From contig DATHBP010000036.1 in the NCBI GenBank assembly GCA_035296085.1, positions 1-15,545 of the forward strand: a DNA stretch of 15,545 nucleotides, written 5' to 3'. The stretch's first letter is position 1. The number at the start of each line of letters is the position of its first letter. This DNA is from DATHBP01 sp035296085. GTDB lineage: Bacteria; Actinomycetota; Actinomycetes; Propionibacteriales; Nocardioidaceae. Below are positions 6,895-13,886 of this stretch, in pieces. The translations under genes were made by a program, and so were the position numbers. The notes under the pieces are model-generated. The model was not told the DNA's origin, did not search any database, and saw only the letters and a program-made list of their open reading frames with translations.

Positions 6895-7611
6895 CTACGC
6901 GCAGGTCTGGGACGCCGGGAGGGTACGGGCGGTCGCGGCGTCGAGCGTCGGGCGTACGGCCAGTAGCGCCTCGTCGGAGACCGGCACGGACAGCGAGCCG
7001 CTGCTCACCTCGATGCCTCGCGGTGAGTACGAGCCGTAGCGCGGGTCGACTCTGACGTCCAGGTCGGCTGCGTACTGCAGCACGTAGCGCCTGGCCGCGG
7101 CGCTTGCCTGCTCAGGCGATGGAGCCTGACCGCCACCCGGCTGCTCAGTGGCGAGCCGCCGACCGATCGCCTCGAGCTTCAGCTGGGTGCTGGCGACCTT
7201 GTCGAGGAAGCCGTGCAGGACACTGGCAGCGTCACCGGCAACTGGCTGGGACAGGATGCCACTGGAGTCGACCAGCTGGTCGATCTGCGAGGCGGGAACG
7301 CGTATCCCACCCAGGCGGCCAGCCGCTCCGCTGACCACGCGGTCCTGGACCAGAGCGTTCAGCACGCCGCGGCGGAGGTCACGGGTGGGCTGGGCGGCAG
7401 CCGGAGAGCCTTGCGCTCGGGCAGCCGCTGCCGTGACCTGGCAGTAGGCCGACGCGATGGCGTCCACCGTCGACGCCTCGATGCTGCGCGAGCCCACCAC
7501 AGCCGCAGCGCCGGGGTGCAGGTTCGAGCAGCCGGTCAGGGCGGCCGCCAGTGCGACGACGAGACCGCCGACGACGCTTCGCCGGCGGCGACAGATCCGC
7601 TGACGGGTCAC
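6895..7611 (-). CDS. SurA N-terminal-like secreted lipoprotein
   Basis: This is a predicted lipoprotein of 238 residues. The N-terminus has a strongly basic region (RQRICRRRRS), a hydrophobic helix and a lipobox LTGC with lipidated Cys28, so it should be anchored to the outer face of the membrane. The mature part begins with GAAAVVGSRSIEASTVDAIA, resembling the SurA N-terminal chaperone domain, in which an inhibitor-like loop precedes helices. No rotamase (PPIase) domain is visible. The GTG start at 7611 is supported by GAGGAGG eight bases upstream. Its place between mfd and mazG corresponds to the lipoprotein position of related actinobacterial loci (from memory, lpqU sits beside mazG in M. 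tuberculosis, although that protein belongs to another family). A role in folding exported proteins is inference from the fold only. Confidence 0.78.
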   Translation of the reverse strand: MTRQRICRRRRSVVGGLVVALAAALTGCSNLHPGAAAVVGSRSIEASTVDAIASAYCQVTAAAARAQGSPAAAQPTRDLRRGVLNALVQDRVVSGAAGRLGGIRVPASQIDQLVDSSGILSQPVAGDAASVLHGFLDKVASTQLKLEAIGRRLATEQPGGGQAPSPEQASAAARRYVLQYAADLDVRVDPRYGSYSPRGIEVSSGSLSVPVSDEALLAVRPTLDAATARTLPASQTCA

Positions 7612-7619
7612 GGACGCGT

Positions 7620-7626
7620 CCTCCTC
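7620..7626 (-). promoter_or_regulatory. Ribosome-binding site of the lipoprotein gene
   Basis: GAGGAGG on the minus strand stands eight bases before the GTG at 7611, inside the 31-base gap after the mfd stop. It fixes the start choice and suggests translation independent of mfd. Confidence 0.7.
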
Positions 7627-7642
7627 GCAGCTCGCTCGAAAC

Positions 7643-10600
7643 TTATCCGGCCGAAGCGACAGGCGCCTTCACGACAACGGAGTCGATGACTTCCCGGCAC
7701 CACTCCAACAACGCCTCGTCGCGCAGCGGCGTGCCCCCTACTCGGGCCGTCGACGGCCGCGGCACCAGGATCGTACGCACTGTCGGCTTGACGATGCTCT
7801 TCGGGTAGAGACGCTGCAGACGGACGGTGGCGGAGTCGGCCAACTCGACCGGGCCGAACCTGATGTAGCTGCCCTGGCCCGTCACATCGGTCAGTCCGGC
7901 CGCCCGGGCGTGGGCGCGGAAGCCCGCAACCTGAAGCAGCGTCGCGACCGGCTTGGGCGGCTTGCCATAGCGGTCCGTCAGCTCTGCGCGAATCTCCTCG
8001 ACATCGGACTCGGTGCGCACCTCCGAGAGCCGCTGGTACATCTCCAGCCGCAGCCGCTGGCTGGCGATGTAGTCGTGCGGCAGGTGCGCGTCAACGGGCA
8101 GCTCGATACGAACGTCGTGGTCGTCGACGGGGGTGTCACCGCGGTAGTCGGACACGGCCTCGCCGACGAGGCGCACGTAGAGGTCGAAGCCCACGTCGGC
8201 GATGTGGCCCGACTGCTCCCCACCGAGCAGATTTCCGGCGCCGCGGATCTCGAGGTCCTTGAGCGCAACCGCCATGCCCGCGCCGAGGTCGGCGTGCTGG
8301 GCTATCGTCGCGAGTCGCTCGTGGGCGGTCTCGGTGAGCGGTTTGTCGGGTGGGAAGAGGAAATAGGCGTACGCCCTCTCGCGTCCCCTGCCGACTCGCC
8401 CGCGCAGCTGGTGCAGCTGAGACAGCCCGAGGAGGTCAGCCCGCTCGATCAGCAAGGTGTTGGCGTTCGACACGTCCAGTCCTGCCTCGACGATCGTGGT
8501 GCATACCAAGACGTCGAACTTCTTCTCCCAGAAGTCGATCATCACCTGCTCGAGCTGGTGCTCGCCCATCTGTCCGTGCGCCACCGTGATGCGTGCCTCG
8601 GGAACGAGTGCGCGCAGCGCCGCGGCGGCTCGGTCGATCGTCTGCACCCGGTTGTGGATGAAGAACACCTGCCCCTCGCGCAGGAGCTCCCGGCGTACGG
8701 CGGCGGTGACCTGACGGGTGTCGTAGGCCCCGACGTAGGTGAGCACCGGGTGTCGCTCCTCCGGCGGCGTAGCAATCGTGGACATCTCGCGGATCCCAGT
8801 GATGGCCATCTCGAGGGTGCGCGGGATGGGGGTCGCGGACATCGCGAGGACGTCGACCGCGGTACGGATCCGCTTGAGCGCCTCCTTGTGCTCGACCCCG
8901 AAGCGTTGCTCCTCGTCGACGATCACCAGACCCAGGTCCTTGGCGCGCACGTCGGGGTTGAGCAACCGGTGGGTGCCGATGACGACATCCACGCTGCCGT
9001 CGGCGAACCCCGCCACCACGTGTGCAGCTTCCTTGTCGGTCTGGAAGCGGCTGAGCGCCTTGACGACTACTGGGAACGTCGCAAACCGCTCGGCGAAGGT
9101 CGAGAGGTGCTGCTGGACGAGCAGCGTCGTCGGCACCAGCACCGCCACTTGTTTGCCGTCCTGGACGGCCTTGAAGGCGGCGCGGATGGCGATCTCGGTC
9201 TTGCCGTAGCCCACGTCACCGCAGATGAGCCGGTCCATCGGTACCGGCAGCTCCATGTCCTTCTTGACCTCTTCGACGCTGGCGAGCTGGTCCGGTGTCT
9301 CGACGAACGGGAACGCGTCCTCGAGCTCGCGCTGCCAGGGAGTATCCGGCGCGAACGCGTGGCCTCGGGTGGCCTGGCGGGCGGCGTAGAGCTTGATCAG
9401 CTCGGCGGCGATCTGCCGGACGGCCTTGCGCGCACGCCCCTTGCGCCGCGCCCAGTCCGAACCACCGAGCCGGTCGAGCGCCGGCTGCTCACCGCCGACG
9501 TATCGGGTGACCTGGTCGAGGGAGTCGCTGGGCACGAAGAGCCTGTCGGCGGGCTGGCCCCGCTTGCTGGCGCCGTACTCCACGACGATGTACTCGCGGG
9601 TGGCGCCGGCGACGCTGCGCTGCACCATCTCGACATAGCGCCCGACGCCGTGTGCTTCGTGGACGACGAAGTCGCCTGGTCGAAGCTCGAGCGGGTCGAT
9701 CTGCTTGCGGCGCCGCGCCGGCATGTGGCGCATGTCCTTGGTCGAGCTGCGCTGGCCGGCCAGGTCCTCGCCCGTCAGCAGCGCGAGGCGTACTCCGGGC
9801 GCGACGAACCCGTGCTCGAGCCGGCCCGTGGTCACCTGGACGACGCCGGCCTCCGGCGCGGCCGCCAGATCCGCCGCGAGGCGCACCGGCAGGTCGTGCT
9901 CACGGAGCACCTCGAACAGTCGCTGGGCGGACCCATGCCCCTCGGTCACGATCACGACGCGGTAGCCCTGCCTGAGCCAGCCGGTGACGTCACCAACGGC
10001 GCGTTCGGTGTCGCCGCGGTAGGAATCGGCCGCAGCCGCGTCGAGGACCCGTGACGCCACGGCGCCCGCGGTGACGTCGACGTCGAATGTGACCAGCTCG
10101 CCGGTTTCGGTACGTTGTGGCGCCGCCACTGTTTCCGCATCGAGCCCGAACGGCGAGACCGACCACCAGGCGGTGCCGAGAGACATGGCGTGCTCACGCA
10201 CGTGGCCGAGGCCACGGAACGAAGCGGCGCCCAGGTCGACCGGGGCCCTTCCGCCGCCGGCCGCGGCTGCCCAGGAGGCGTGGAGGAACTCTTCGCTGGT
10301 CGCGACCAGGTCGTGCGCGCGGGCGCGTACGCGCTCGGGGTCGCAGATCAGGACCGTGGACGCTGCTGGCAGTAGGTCGACGAGGAGCTCCATGTCGTCG
10401 ACGAGCACGGGGGACAGCGACTCCATGCCTTCGACGGCGTGACCGAGCGCCAGCCGGTCCAGCAGCTCGGCGAGCTGCGGGTGCTCCGCTGCCAGCGCCG
10501 CGGCGCGCGCGCGGACGTCTGCTGTCAACAACAGCTCCCGGCACGGCGGCGCCCAGAGCCCGTCGGGCGCCGGCTGCAGGGAACGCTGGTCAGCGACGGA

Positions 10601-11278
10601 GAAGGACCGGATCCCCTCAACCGTGTCACCCCAGAACTCGACCCGCAGCGGGTGCTCCTCGGTGGGTGGGAAGACGTCGACGATGCCACCGCGTACGGCG
10701 AACTCACCCCGCCTCTCGACCAGGTCGACCCGGGTGTAGGCCGCGGCGGCGAGCCCGCGTACGACGTCGTCGAGGTCGCTCTCCTGCCCCACCTGCAGGG
10801 CTACCGGCTCGAGGTCGCCCAGCCCCTTCACCTGCGGTTGGAGGACGGACCGGACCGGCGCGACGACCACTCGCAGCGGGCCGTGGGGCGTGCCTGGGTC
10901 GCCAGGGTGCGCGAGCCGGCGTAGCACCGCGAGCCGCCGACCGACGGTGTCCGCGCGCGGAGAGAGCCGTTCGTGGGGCAACGTCTCCCAAGCGGGGTAG
11001 AACGCGACCTCGCTGGGGTCGATCAGGGAGCCGACCGCCGCCACCAGGTCCTCTGCCTCACGGCCGGTCGCGGTGACGGCTAGGACGGTGCGGCCCGCCC
11101 CACCGATGTCCTGGCTGCCAGCGAGCCCCGCGACGATGAAGGGCCTCAGTGCGGGCGGCGCGGTCAGGTCGAGGGTCGCCGAGCCGGGCTCGGCCGCAGC
11201 CGCGTCCGCCAAAGTGGCGGCGAGCACCGGCTCTTCGGTGAGGACGCCGAGCAGCGCCGACAGCACGGGTCCGCTCAT
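7643..11278 (-). CDS. mfd: Transcription-repair coupling factor Mfd
   Basis: Mfd is a DNA translocase that displaces RNA polymerase stalled at lesions and recruits UvrA for nucleotide excision repair. With the ATG at 11278 it has 1211 residues, normal for the family. In order there is an N-terminal UvrB-like module (VRGGIVDVFPPTEEHPLRVE near 195-214), the RNA polymerase-interacting CarD-like domain (PGDFVVHEAHGVGRY near 534-548), and the helicase motor. The motor shows Walker A GDVGYGKT (687-694), Walker B DEEQ (788-791), SATPIPRT (814-821) and QLRGRVGRGRER (957-968). A C-terminal TRCF domain follows. A GTG at 11299, one base after the cysQ stop, is an alternative start that adds seven residues. 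Neither start has a clear ribosome-binding site, consistent with coupling to cysQ. Confidence 0.97.
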   Translation of the reverse strand: MSGPVLSALLGVLTEEPVLAATLADAAAAEPGSATLDLTAPPALRPFIVAGLAGSQDIGGAGRTVLAVTATGREAEDLVAAVGSLIDPSEVAFYPAWETLPHERLSPRADTVGRRLAVLRRLAHPGDPGTPHGPLRVVVAPVRSVLQPQVKGLGDLEPVALQVGQESDLDDVVRGLAAAAYTRVDLVERRGEFAVRGGIVDVFPPTEEHPLRVEFWGDTVEGIRSFSVADQRSLQPAPDGLWAPPCRELLLTADVRARAAALAAEHPQLAELLDRLALGHAVEGMESLSPVLVDDMELLVDLLPAASTVLICDPERVRARAHDLVATSEEFLHASWAAAAGGGRAPVDLGAASFRGLGHVREHAMSLGTAWWSVSPFGLDAETVAAPQRTETGELVTFDVDVTAGAVASRVLDAAAADSYRGDTERAVGDVTGWLRQGYRVVIVTEGHGSAQRLFEVLREHDLPVRLAADLAAAPEAGVVQVTTGRLEHGFVAPGVRLALLTGEDLAGQRSSTKDMRHMPARRRKQIDPLELRPGDFVVHEAHGVGRYVEMVQRSVAGATREYIVVEYGASKRGQPADRLFVPSDSLDQVTRYVGGEQPALDRLGGSDWARRKGRARKAVRQIAAELIKLYAARQATRGHAFAPDTPWQRELEDAFPFVETPDQLASVEEVKKDMELPVPMDRLICGDVGYGKTEIAIRAAFKAVQDGKQVAVLVPTTLLVQQHLSTFAERFATFPVVVKALSRFQTDKEAAHVVAGFADGSVDVVIGTHRLLNPDVRAKDLGLVIVDEEQRFGVEHKEALKRIRTAVDVLAMSATPIPRTLEMAITGIREMSTIATPPEERHPVLTYVGAYDTRQVTAAVRRELLREGQVFFIHNRVQTIDRAAAALRALVPEARITVAHGQMGEHQLEQVMIDFWEKKFDVLVCTTIVEAGLDVSNANTLLIERADLLGLSQLHQLRGRVGRGRERAYAYFLFPPDKPLTETAHERLATIAQHADLGAGMAVALKDLEIRGAGNLLGGEQSGHIADVGFDLYVRLVGEAVSDYRGDTPVDDHDVRIELPVDAHLPHDYIASQRLRLEMYQRLSEVRTESDVEEIRAELTDRYGKPPKPVATLLQVAGFRAHARAAGLTDVTGQGSYIRFGPVELADSATVRLQRLYPKSIVKPTVRTILVPRPSTARVGGTPLRDEALLEWCREVIDSVVVKAPVASAG

Positions 11279-11300
11279 GTGATGCGGTGGTGTGTGCACG

Positions 11301-12083
11301 TCACTGGCCGGTGCTGCCCCAGTGCGCTCGGACGAACGACGTGATGCGGGGCGCAAACTCGGGACGGCACACGAGCAGATCCGGCAGCAGCGGATCCTCC
11401 CGGTTGTAGGTCAACGACGACCCGTCGGCACGACTTGTGTGCAGACCGGCGGCCCGAGCCACCGCGACGGGCGCAGCGGAGTCCCACTCGTATTGGCCAC
11501 CGGCATGGACATAGGCATCGGCGAGGTCCCGGACGACAGCGATGACCTTCGCCCCAGCCGAGCCCATCGGCACCAGCTCTGCGTCGATCTGCTCGGCAAG
11601 CTCCTCCACGAATGCCGGCGGGCGGGTGCGACTCACCGCAATCCGCGGCCGCACAGCGGTGCCGGGCGGCACGCTGGACGGGTTTGCGGTGTCGTACGTG
11701 GTACCGACTGCGGGGAGCGCCACCGCGCCGGCGCTGAGGTCGCCGCCGTTCCAGAGGGCCACGTGGACCGCCCAGTCGTCGCGCGGTGGCTCGGAGTACT
11801 CCCGGGTGCCGTCGAGCGGGTCGATGATCCATACCCGAGACGCCGCCAGCCGTTTGCGGTCATCGGTTGCCTCCTCACTGAGCACAGCGTCGGCTGGGCG
11901 ATGCTCAGCCAACAGCGCCATCAGCAGGTCCTGGCTGGTCCGGTCGCCGGCGTCCTTGAGCTCTTTGCCGGTCAGGCCTTCGCGGCGCAGCTCCAAGAGC
12001 CGCTCGCCCGCCTGGGTAGCTGCCCAGGAGGCGAACGCATGGTCATTGTTAGCGAAGTCGTCGCGGGCAGCGGCTGTCGTCAC
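11301..12083 (-). CDS. cysQ: CysQ-like 3'-phosphoadenosine 5'-phosphate phosphatase (inositol monophosphatase superfamily)
   Basis: This is a Mg2+-dependent phosphatase of the inositol monophosphatase superfamily, most like CysQ, which turns PAP into AMP and phosphate. PAP is the by-product of PAPS-using sulfotransferases and of sulfate reduction. Of 260 residues, the metal-binding motifs are LSEEATDD (68-75), WIIDPLDGTREYS (85-97) and the C-terminal EWDSAAPVAVARAAG (199-213). K43 with D47 in the KELKDAGDRTS segment also fits. The GTG at 12083 is preferred: it comes just before the conserved fold, and longer frames run through two hairpins into the next gene. A TACGCT box seven bases upstream suggests a leaderless transcript. 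It is followed by mfd with almost no gap. Substrate specificity against inositol phosphates or fructose 1,6-bisphosphate cannot be proved from sequence. Confidence 0.85.
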   Translation of the reverse strand: MTTAAARDDFANNDHAFASWAATQAGERLLELRREGLTGKELKDAGDRTSQDLLMALLAEHRPADAVLSEEATDDRKRLAASRVWIIDPLDGTREYSEPPRDDWAVHVALWNGGDLSAGAVALPAVGTTYDTANPSSVPPGTAVRPRIAVSRTRPPAFVEELAEQIDAELVPMGSAGAKVIAVVRDLADAYVHAGGQYEWDSAAPVAVARAAGLHTSRADGSSLTYNREDPLLPDLLVCRPEFAPRITSFVRAHWGSTGQ

Positions 12084-12090
12084 GGCTGCC

Positions 12091-12096
12091 AGCGTA
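12091..12096 (-). promoter_or_regulatory. Putative -10 box for a leaderless cysQ transcript (TACGCT)
   Basis: The minus strand reads TACGCTGGCAGCCGTG, with TACGCT fitting TANNNT and seven bases before the GTG at 12083. That spacing would put transcript base one on the start codon. No Shine-Dalgarno sequence is visible, which agrees with leaderless initiation, common in actinobacteria. No good -35 element is seen. Confidence 0.45.
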
Positions 12097-12131
12097 GGCG
12101 GCGACGGGCTGCCCAGTGTTGCGCTGGTTGT

Positions 12132-12159
12132 CGGCGCCACCCGGATTCGAGTGGCGCCG
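12132..12159 (-). terminator. 9-bp stem hairpin in the gap before cysQ
   Basis: CGGCGCCAC at 12132-12140 pairs perfectly with GTGGCGCCG at 12151-12159 around a 10-base loop. It is the second of two hairpins lying between the propeller gene stop and the cysQ start. It lacks a U-tract, so if it terminates transcription it does so as a bare GC-rich stem. A regulatory role near cysQ is possible. Confidence 0.4.
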
Positions 12160-12181
12160 TCCGCGTGATGGGCACAGCAGA

Positions 12182-12219
12182 CAGCGGCTGGGAGGACCGA
12201 AGCCACTACCCAGCCGCTG
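12182..12219 (-). terminator. 11-bp stem hairpin 12 bases after the propeller gene stop
   Basis: CAGCGGCTGGG at 12182-12192 pairs perfectly with CCCAGCCGCTG at 12209-12219 around a 16-base loop. It begins 12 bases past the stop codon of the minus-strand gene, the usual place for a terminator. No U-tract follows, which is common in GC-rich actinobacteria. Confidence 0.55.
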
Positions 12220-12231
12220 CTGTGTCTGCGG

Positions 12232-13617
12232 TTACAGCTGGTCGTTCGACAGGAAGCAGATGCCGGTTCGGTTGCTCTCACCGGCGCACTTGTCGGCGTT
12301 GTGCGAGTTGTCGCTCGCAATCCACAAGCCGGCTGTGGTGCGCAGCATGTCCGTTGCTCCGATACCCCGTGATCGAGTGGGGTTGTAGTCCAGCTCGCCG
12401 GTCGTTGGGTCGACGCCGCCCATCCCCGGTGCGGGTGTCCCTTGGATGCCGGCACCGTCGCAGCCCAGTGGGCTGTCCGCCCAGCGCTCGTGGCCACCGA
12501 TGTAGACGTGGTTGGCGTCGGCCACGGTGGAGTAGAGCGAGTCACAGCCGGTGTGGTTGACCCAGTCGTGCAGGACGTTGCTGCTGGCCGTAGCCGGGAA
12601 GGCCGCCGCCACGTCGCAGAGGCCGCCGCGTGGCTCGTGGGTGTAGTAGCCCGTCCCGACGTACGGGTCGGCGTTCGTTGCCGGCTTGTAGCCGGTGGTG
12701 GCGATGTAGACCTTCGACCCGCTCGGCGACCAGCTGGCGTCTTGCAGCCAGAACGGCTCCACGATGTGGCAGTTCTGGTTGAACTCCGGGGAGTACCAAG
12801 GGTTGACCGTGGCACTCGTGGCGCCGAGGTTGAGCATGAAGATCTGCCGGCGGCCCTGTCCGCCCACGGAGGTGAACACGCCCATCGCCAGTAGCTTGCT
12901 GCCGTCCGGGCTCAGCGCGGTGTTGAAGATGTGAGTGACGTTGCCGCGGCTGGCTTGACCAGCTTGGTCGGTGTAGACGTACTTGCCGGAGATGTTGAGG
13001 TTGACATAGCCGTCGTCCTTGCCGGTCGACGGGTTGAGGCTGACCATGTACTTCTTGGCCGTCGAGCCGTTCAAAGAGGTGAACCTGCCACCGACGATCA
13101 GATGGCCGTCGTCCAGCACCAGCGTGTGGACCGGCTTGTTGGCTGTAGCGGCGAAACCGGGCACCGGCAGACCGGTGGCGGTGCTGACGGCCGCAACGTA
13201 GCTGGCCGCTGAGCCGCCGACTGAGGTGAAATAGCCACCCAGGTAGGCAACGGAGCAGTCAGCAGAGAGTGCCACCGACTCGACCCGTCCATTGAGGTTA
13301 GGGGCCCAGCCGGTCAGCGCGCCGGTTGTGGCCGAGAAGCTGAAGGCGTTGCTGCGCGCATAGGTGGTAGTGCCCCGTTGGATCGACGAGAAGATTCCGA
13401 CGGCATACATGTTGCCGCCGCACTGGACGATCTGTCGTACCCTCTCGACGGAGCCGTCACTGCCGCTCGTCGCGATACGCGGCGTCCACGGTGCTGCCGT
13501 TACATCGGCTGCGGTCTTGGTGCCGGGCTCCATGGCACCGGCCGAGGGAGCCATCAGCCCCAGCGCGGTAGCACATGCCAGTGCGGTGAGGCCTAAACGG
13601 CCGAATGTTCCTACCAT
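12232..13617 (-). CDS. Secreted seven-motif beta-propeller-like protein, paralogue A
   Basis: This is a predicted exported protein of unknown function, 461 residues long. The ATG at 13617 is chosen because GAGGAG stands eight bases upstream. Residues 1-28 form a Sec signal peptide ending APSAGA. The mature part carries recurring short strand motifs: YAVGIFSSI (71), YLGGYFTSVGG (125), LIVGGRFTSLNG (173), LLAMGVFTSVGG (242), VYIATTGYKP (303), VYIGGHERW (371) and LWIASDNSH (431). The hhGGxFTSvnG form resembles DUF5122/delta-60-type propeller repeats. Seven motifs spaced 48-69 residues apart suggest a seven-bladed propeller. Eight mature cysteines (66, 121, 283, 334, 358, 386, 444, 454) are kept in the neighbouring paralogue. 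No LPXTG or C-terminal membrane helix is seen, so the protein is probably released or held by non-covalent binding. No catalytic motif is recognised. Confidence 0.85.
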   Translation of the reverse strand: MVGTFGRLGLTALACATALGLMAPSAGAMEPGTKTAADVTAAPWTPRIATSGSDGSVERVRQIVQCGGNMYAVGIFSSIQRGTTTYARSNAFSFSATTGALTGWAPNLNGRVESVALSADCSVAYLGGYFTSVGGSAASYVAAVSTATGLPVPGFAATANKPVHTLVLDDGHLIVGGRFTSLNGSTAKKYMVSLNPSTGKDDGYVNLNISGKYVYTDQAGQASRGNVTHIFNTALSPDGSKLLAMGVFTSVGGQGRRQIFMLNLGATSATVNPWYSPEFNQNCHIVEPFWLQDASWSPSGSKVYIATTGYKPATNADPYVGTGYYTHEPRGGLCDVAAAFPATASSNVLHDWVNHTGCDSLYSTVADANHVYIGGHERWADSPLGCDGAGIQGTPAPGMGGVDPTTGELDYNPTRSRGIGATDMLRTTAGLWIASDNSHNADKCAGESNRTGICFLSNDQL

Positions 13618-13722
13618 CAGCAGAGCTCCTCGATGGGCCGACGTCTCGGTGCGACCGTCACTCGGAGTGGCGACAACCGCTGGCAACCATCACATCTTGC
13701 CACCAAGCGTGACCATGCGCCA

Positions 13723-13749
13723 TAGATACGACCCAAAATGTACCAGGAA
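13723..13749 (-). promoter_or_regulatory. Possible promoter for propeller paralogue A
   Basis: The minus strand shows a TATCTA hexamer (13728-13723) and, 15 bases upstream, TTCCTG (13749-13744). The region is visibly more AT-rich than the coding DNA on either side. A start near 13716 would give a leader of about 100 bases. Spacing and -35 match are poor, so this is tentative. Confidence 0.25.
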
Positions 13750-13810
13750 TCCGCGCTTTCCTACGTTGCGCTGCCCCGTTCTTGGGCCAGGATGTTACTC
13801 AGAGTGCATC

Positions 13811-13823
13811 ATCGGTCACCGAT
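13811..13823. promoter_or_regulatory. 13-base palindrome ATCGGTCACCGAT
   Basis: ATCGGT and ACCGAT form a perfect six-base inverted repeat around a single central base. It lies in the 269-base gap between the paralogues, about 63 bases past the stop of paralogue B and 60-70 bases upstream of the possible promoter of paralogue A. It resembles a small dimeric regulator site. A short stem this size is too weak for a terminator. Confidence 0.3.
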
Positions 13824-13886
13824 AGAAAAGGATGCCACGGCGCCGGGAGGGCCACTTCACACGTCGGACATGATCGAAGCGTCGGC

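Noticed and set aside
7910..10054. Long plus-strand open frame (714 codons) opposite mfd
   Set aside because: It mirrors the codon pattern of mfd, shows no recognisable domain and is an expected by-product of GC-rich coding DNA.
12151..12164. Fourteen bases (GTGGCGCCGTCCGC) shared between the cysQ gap and paralogue B at 14098-14111
   Set aside because: The match is short, lies partly in a self-complementary GC-rich stem and does not extend, so chance is enough. It might be a relic of a duplicated gene end, but nothing else supports that.
12084..12815. Long upstream extension of the cysQ frame
   Set aside because: It would run through two hairpins and the propeller paralogue A coding region. 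The GTG at 12083 with a -10 box fits much better.
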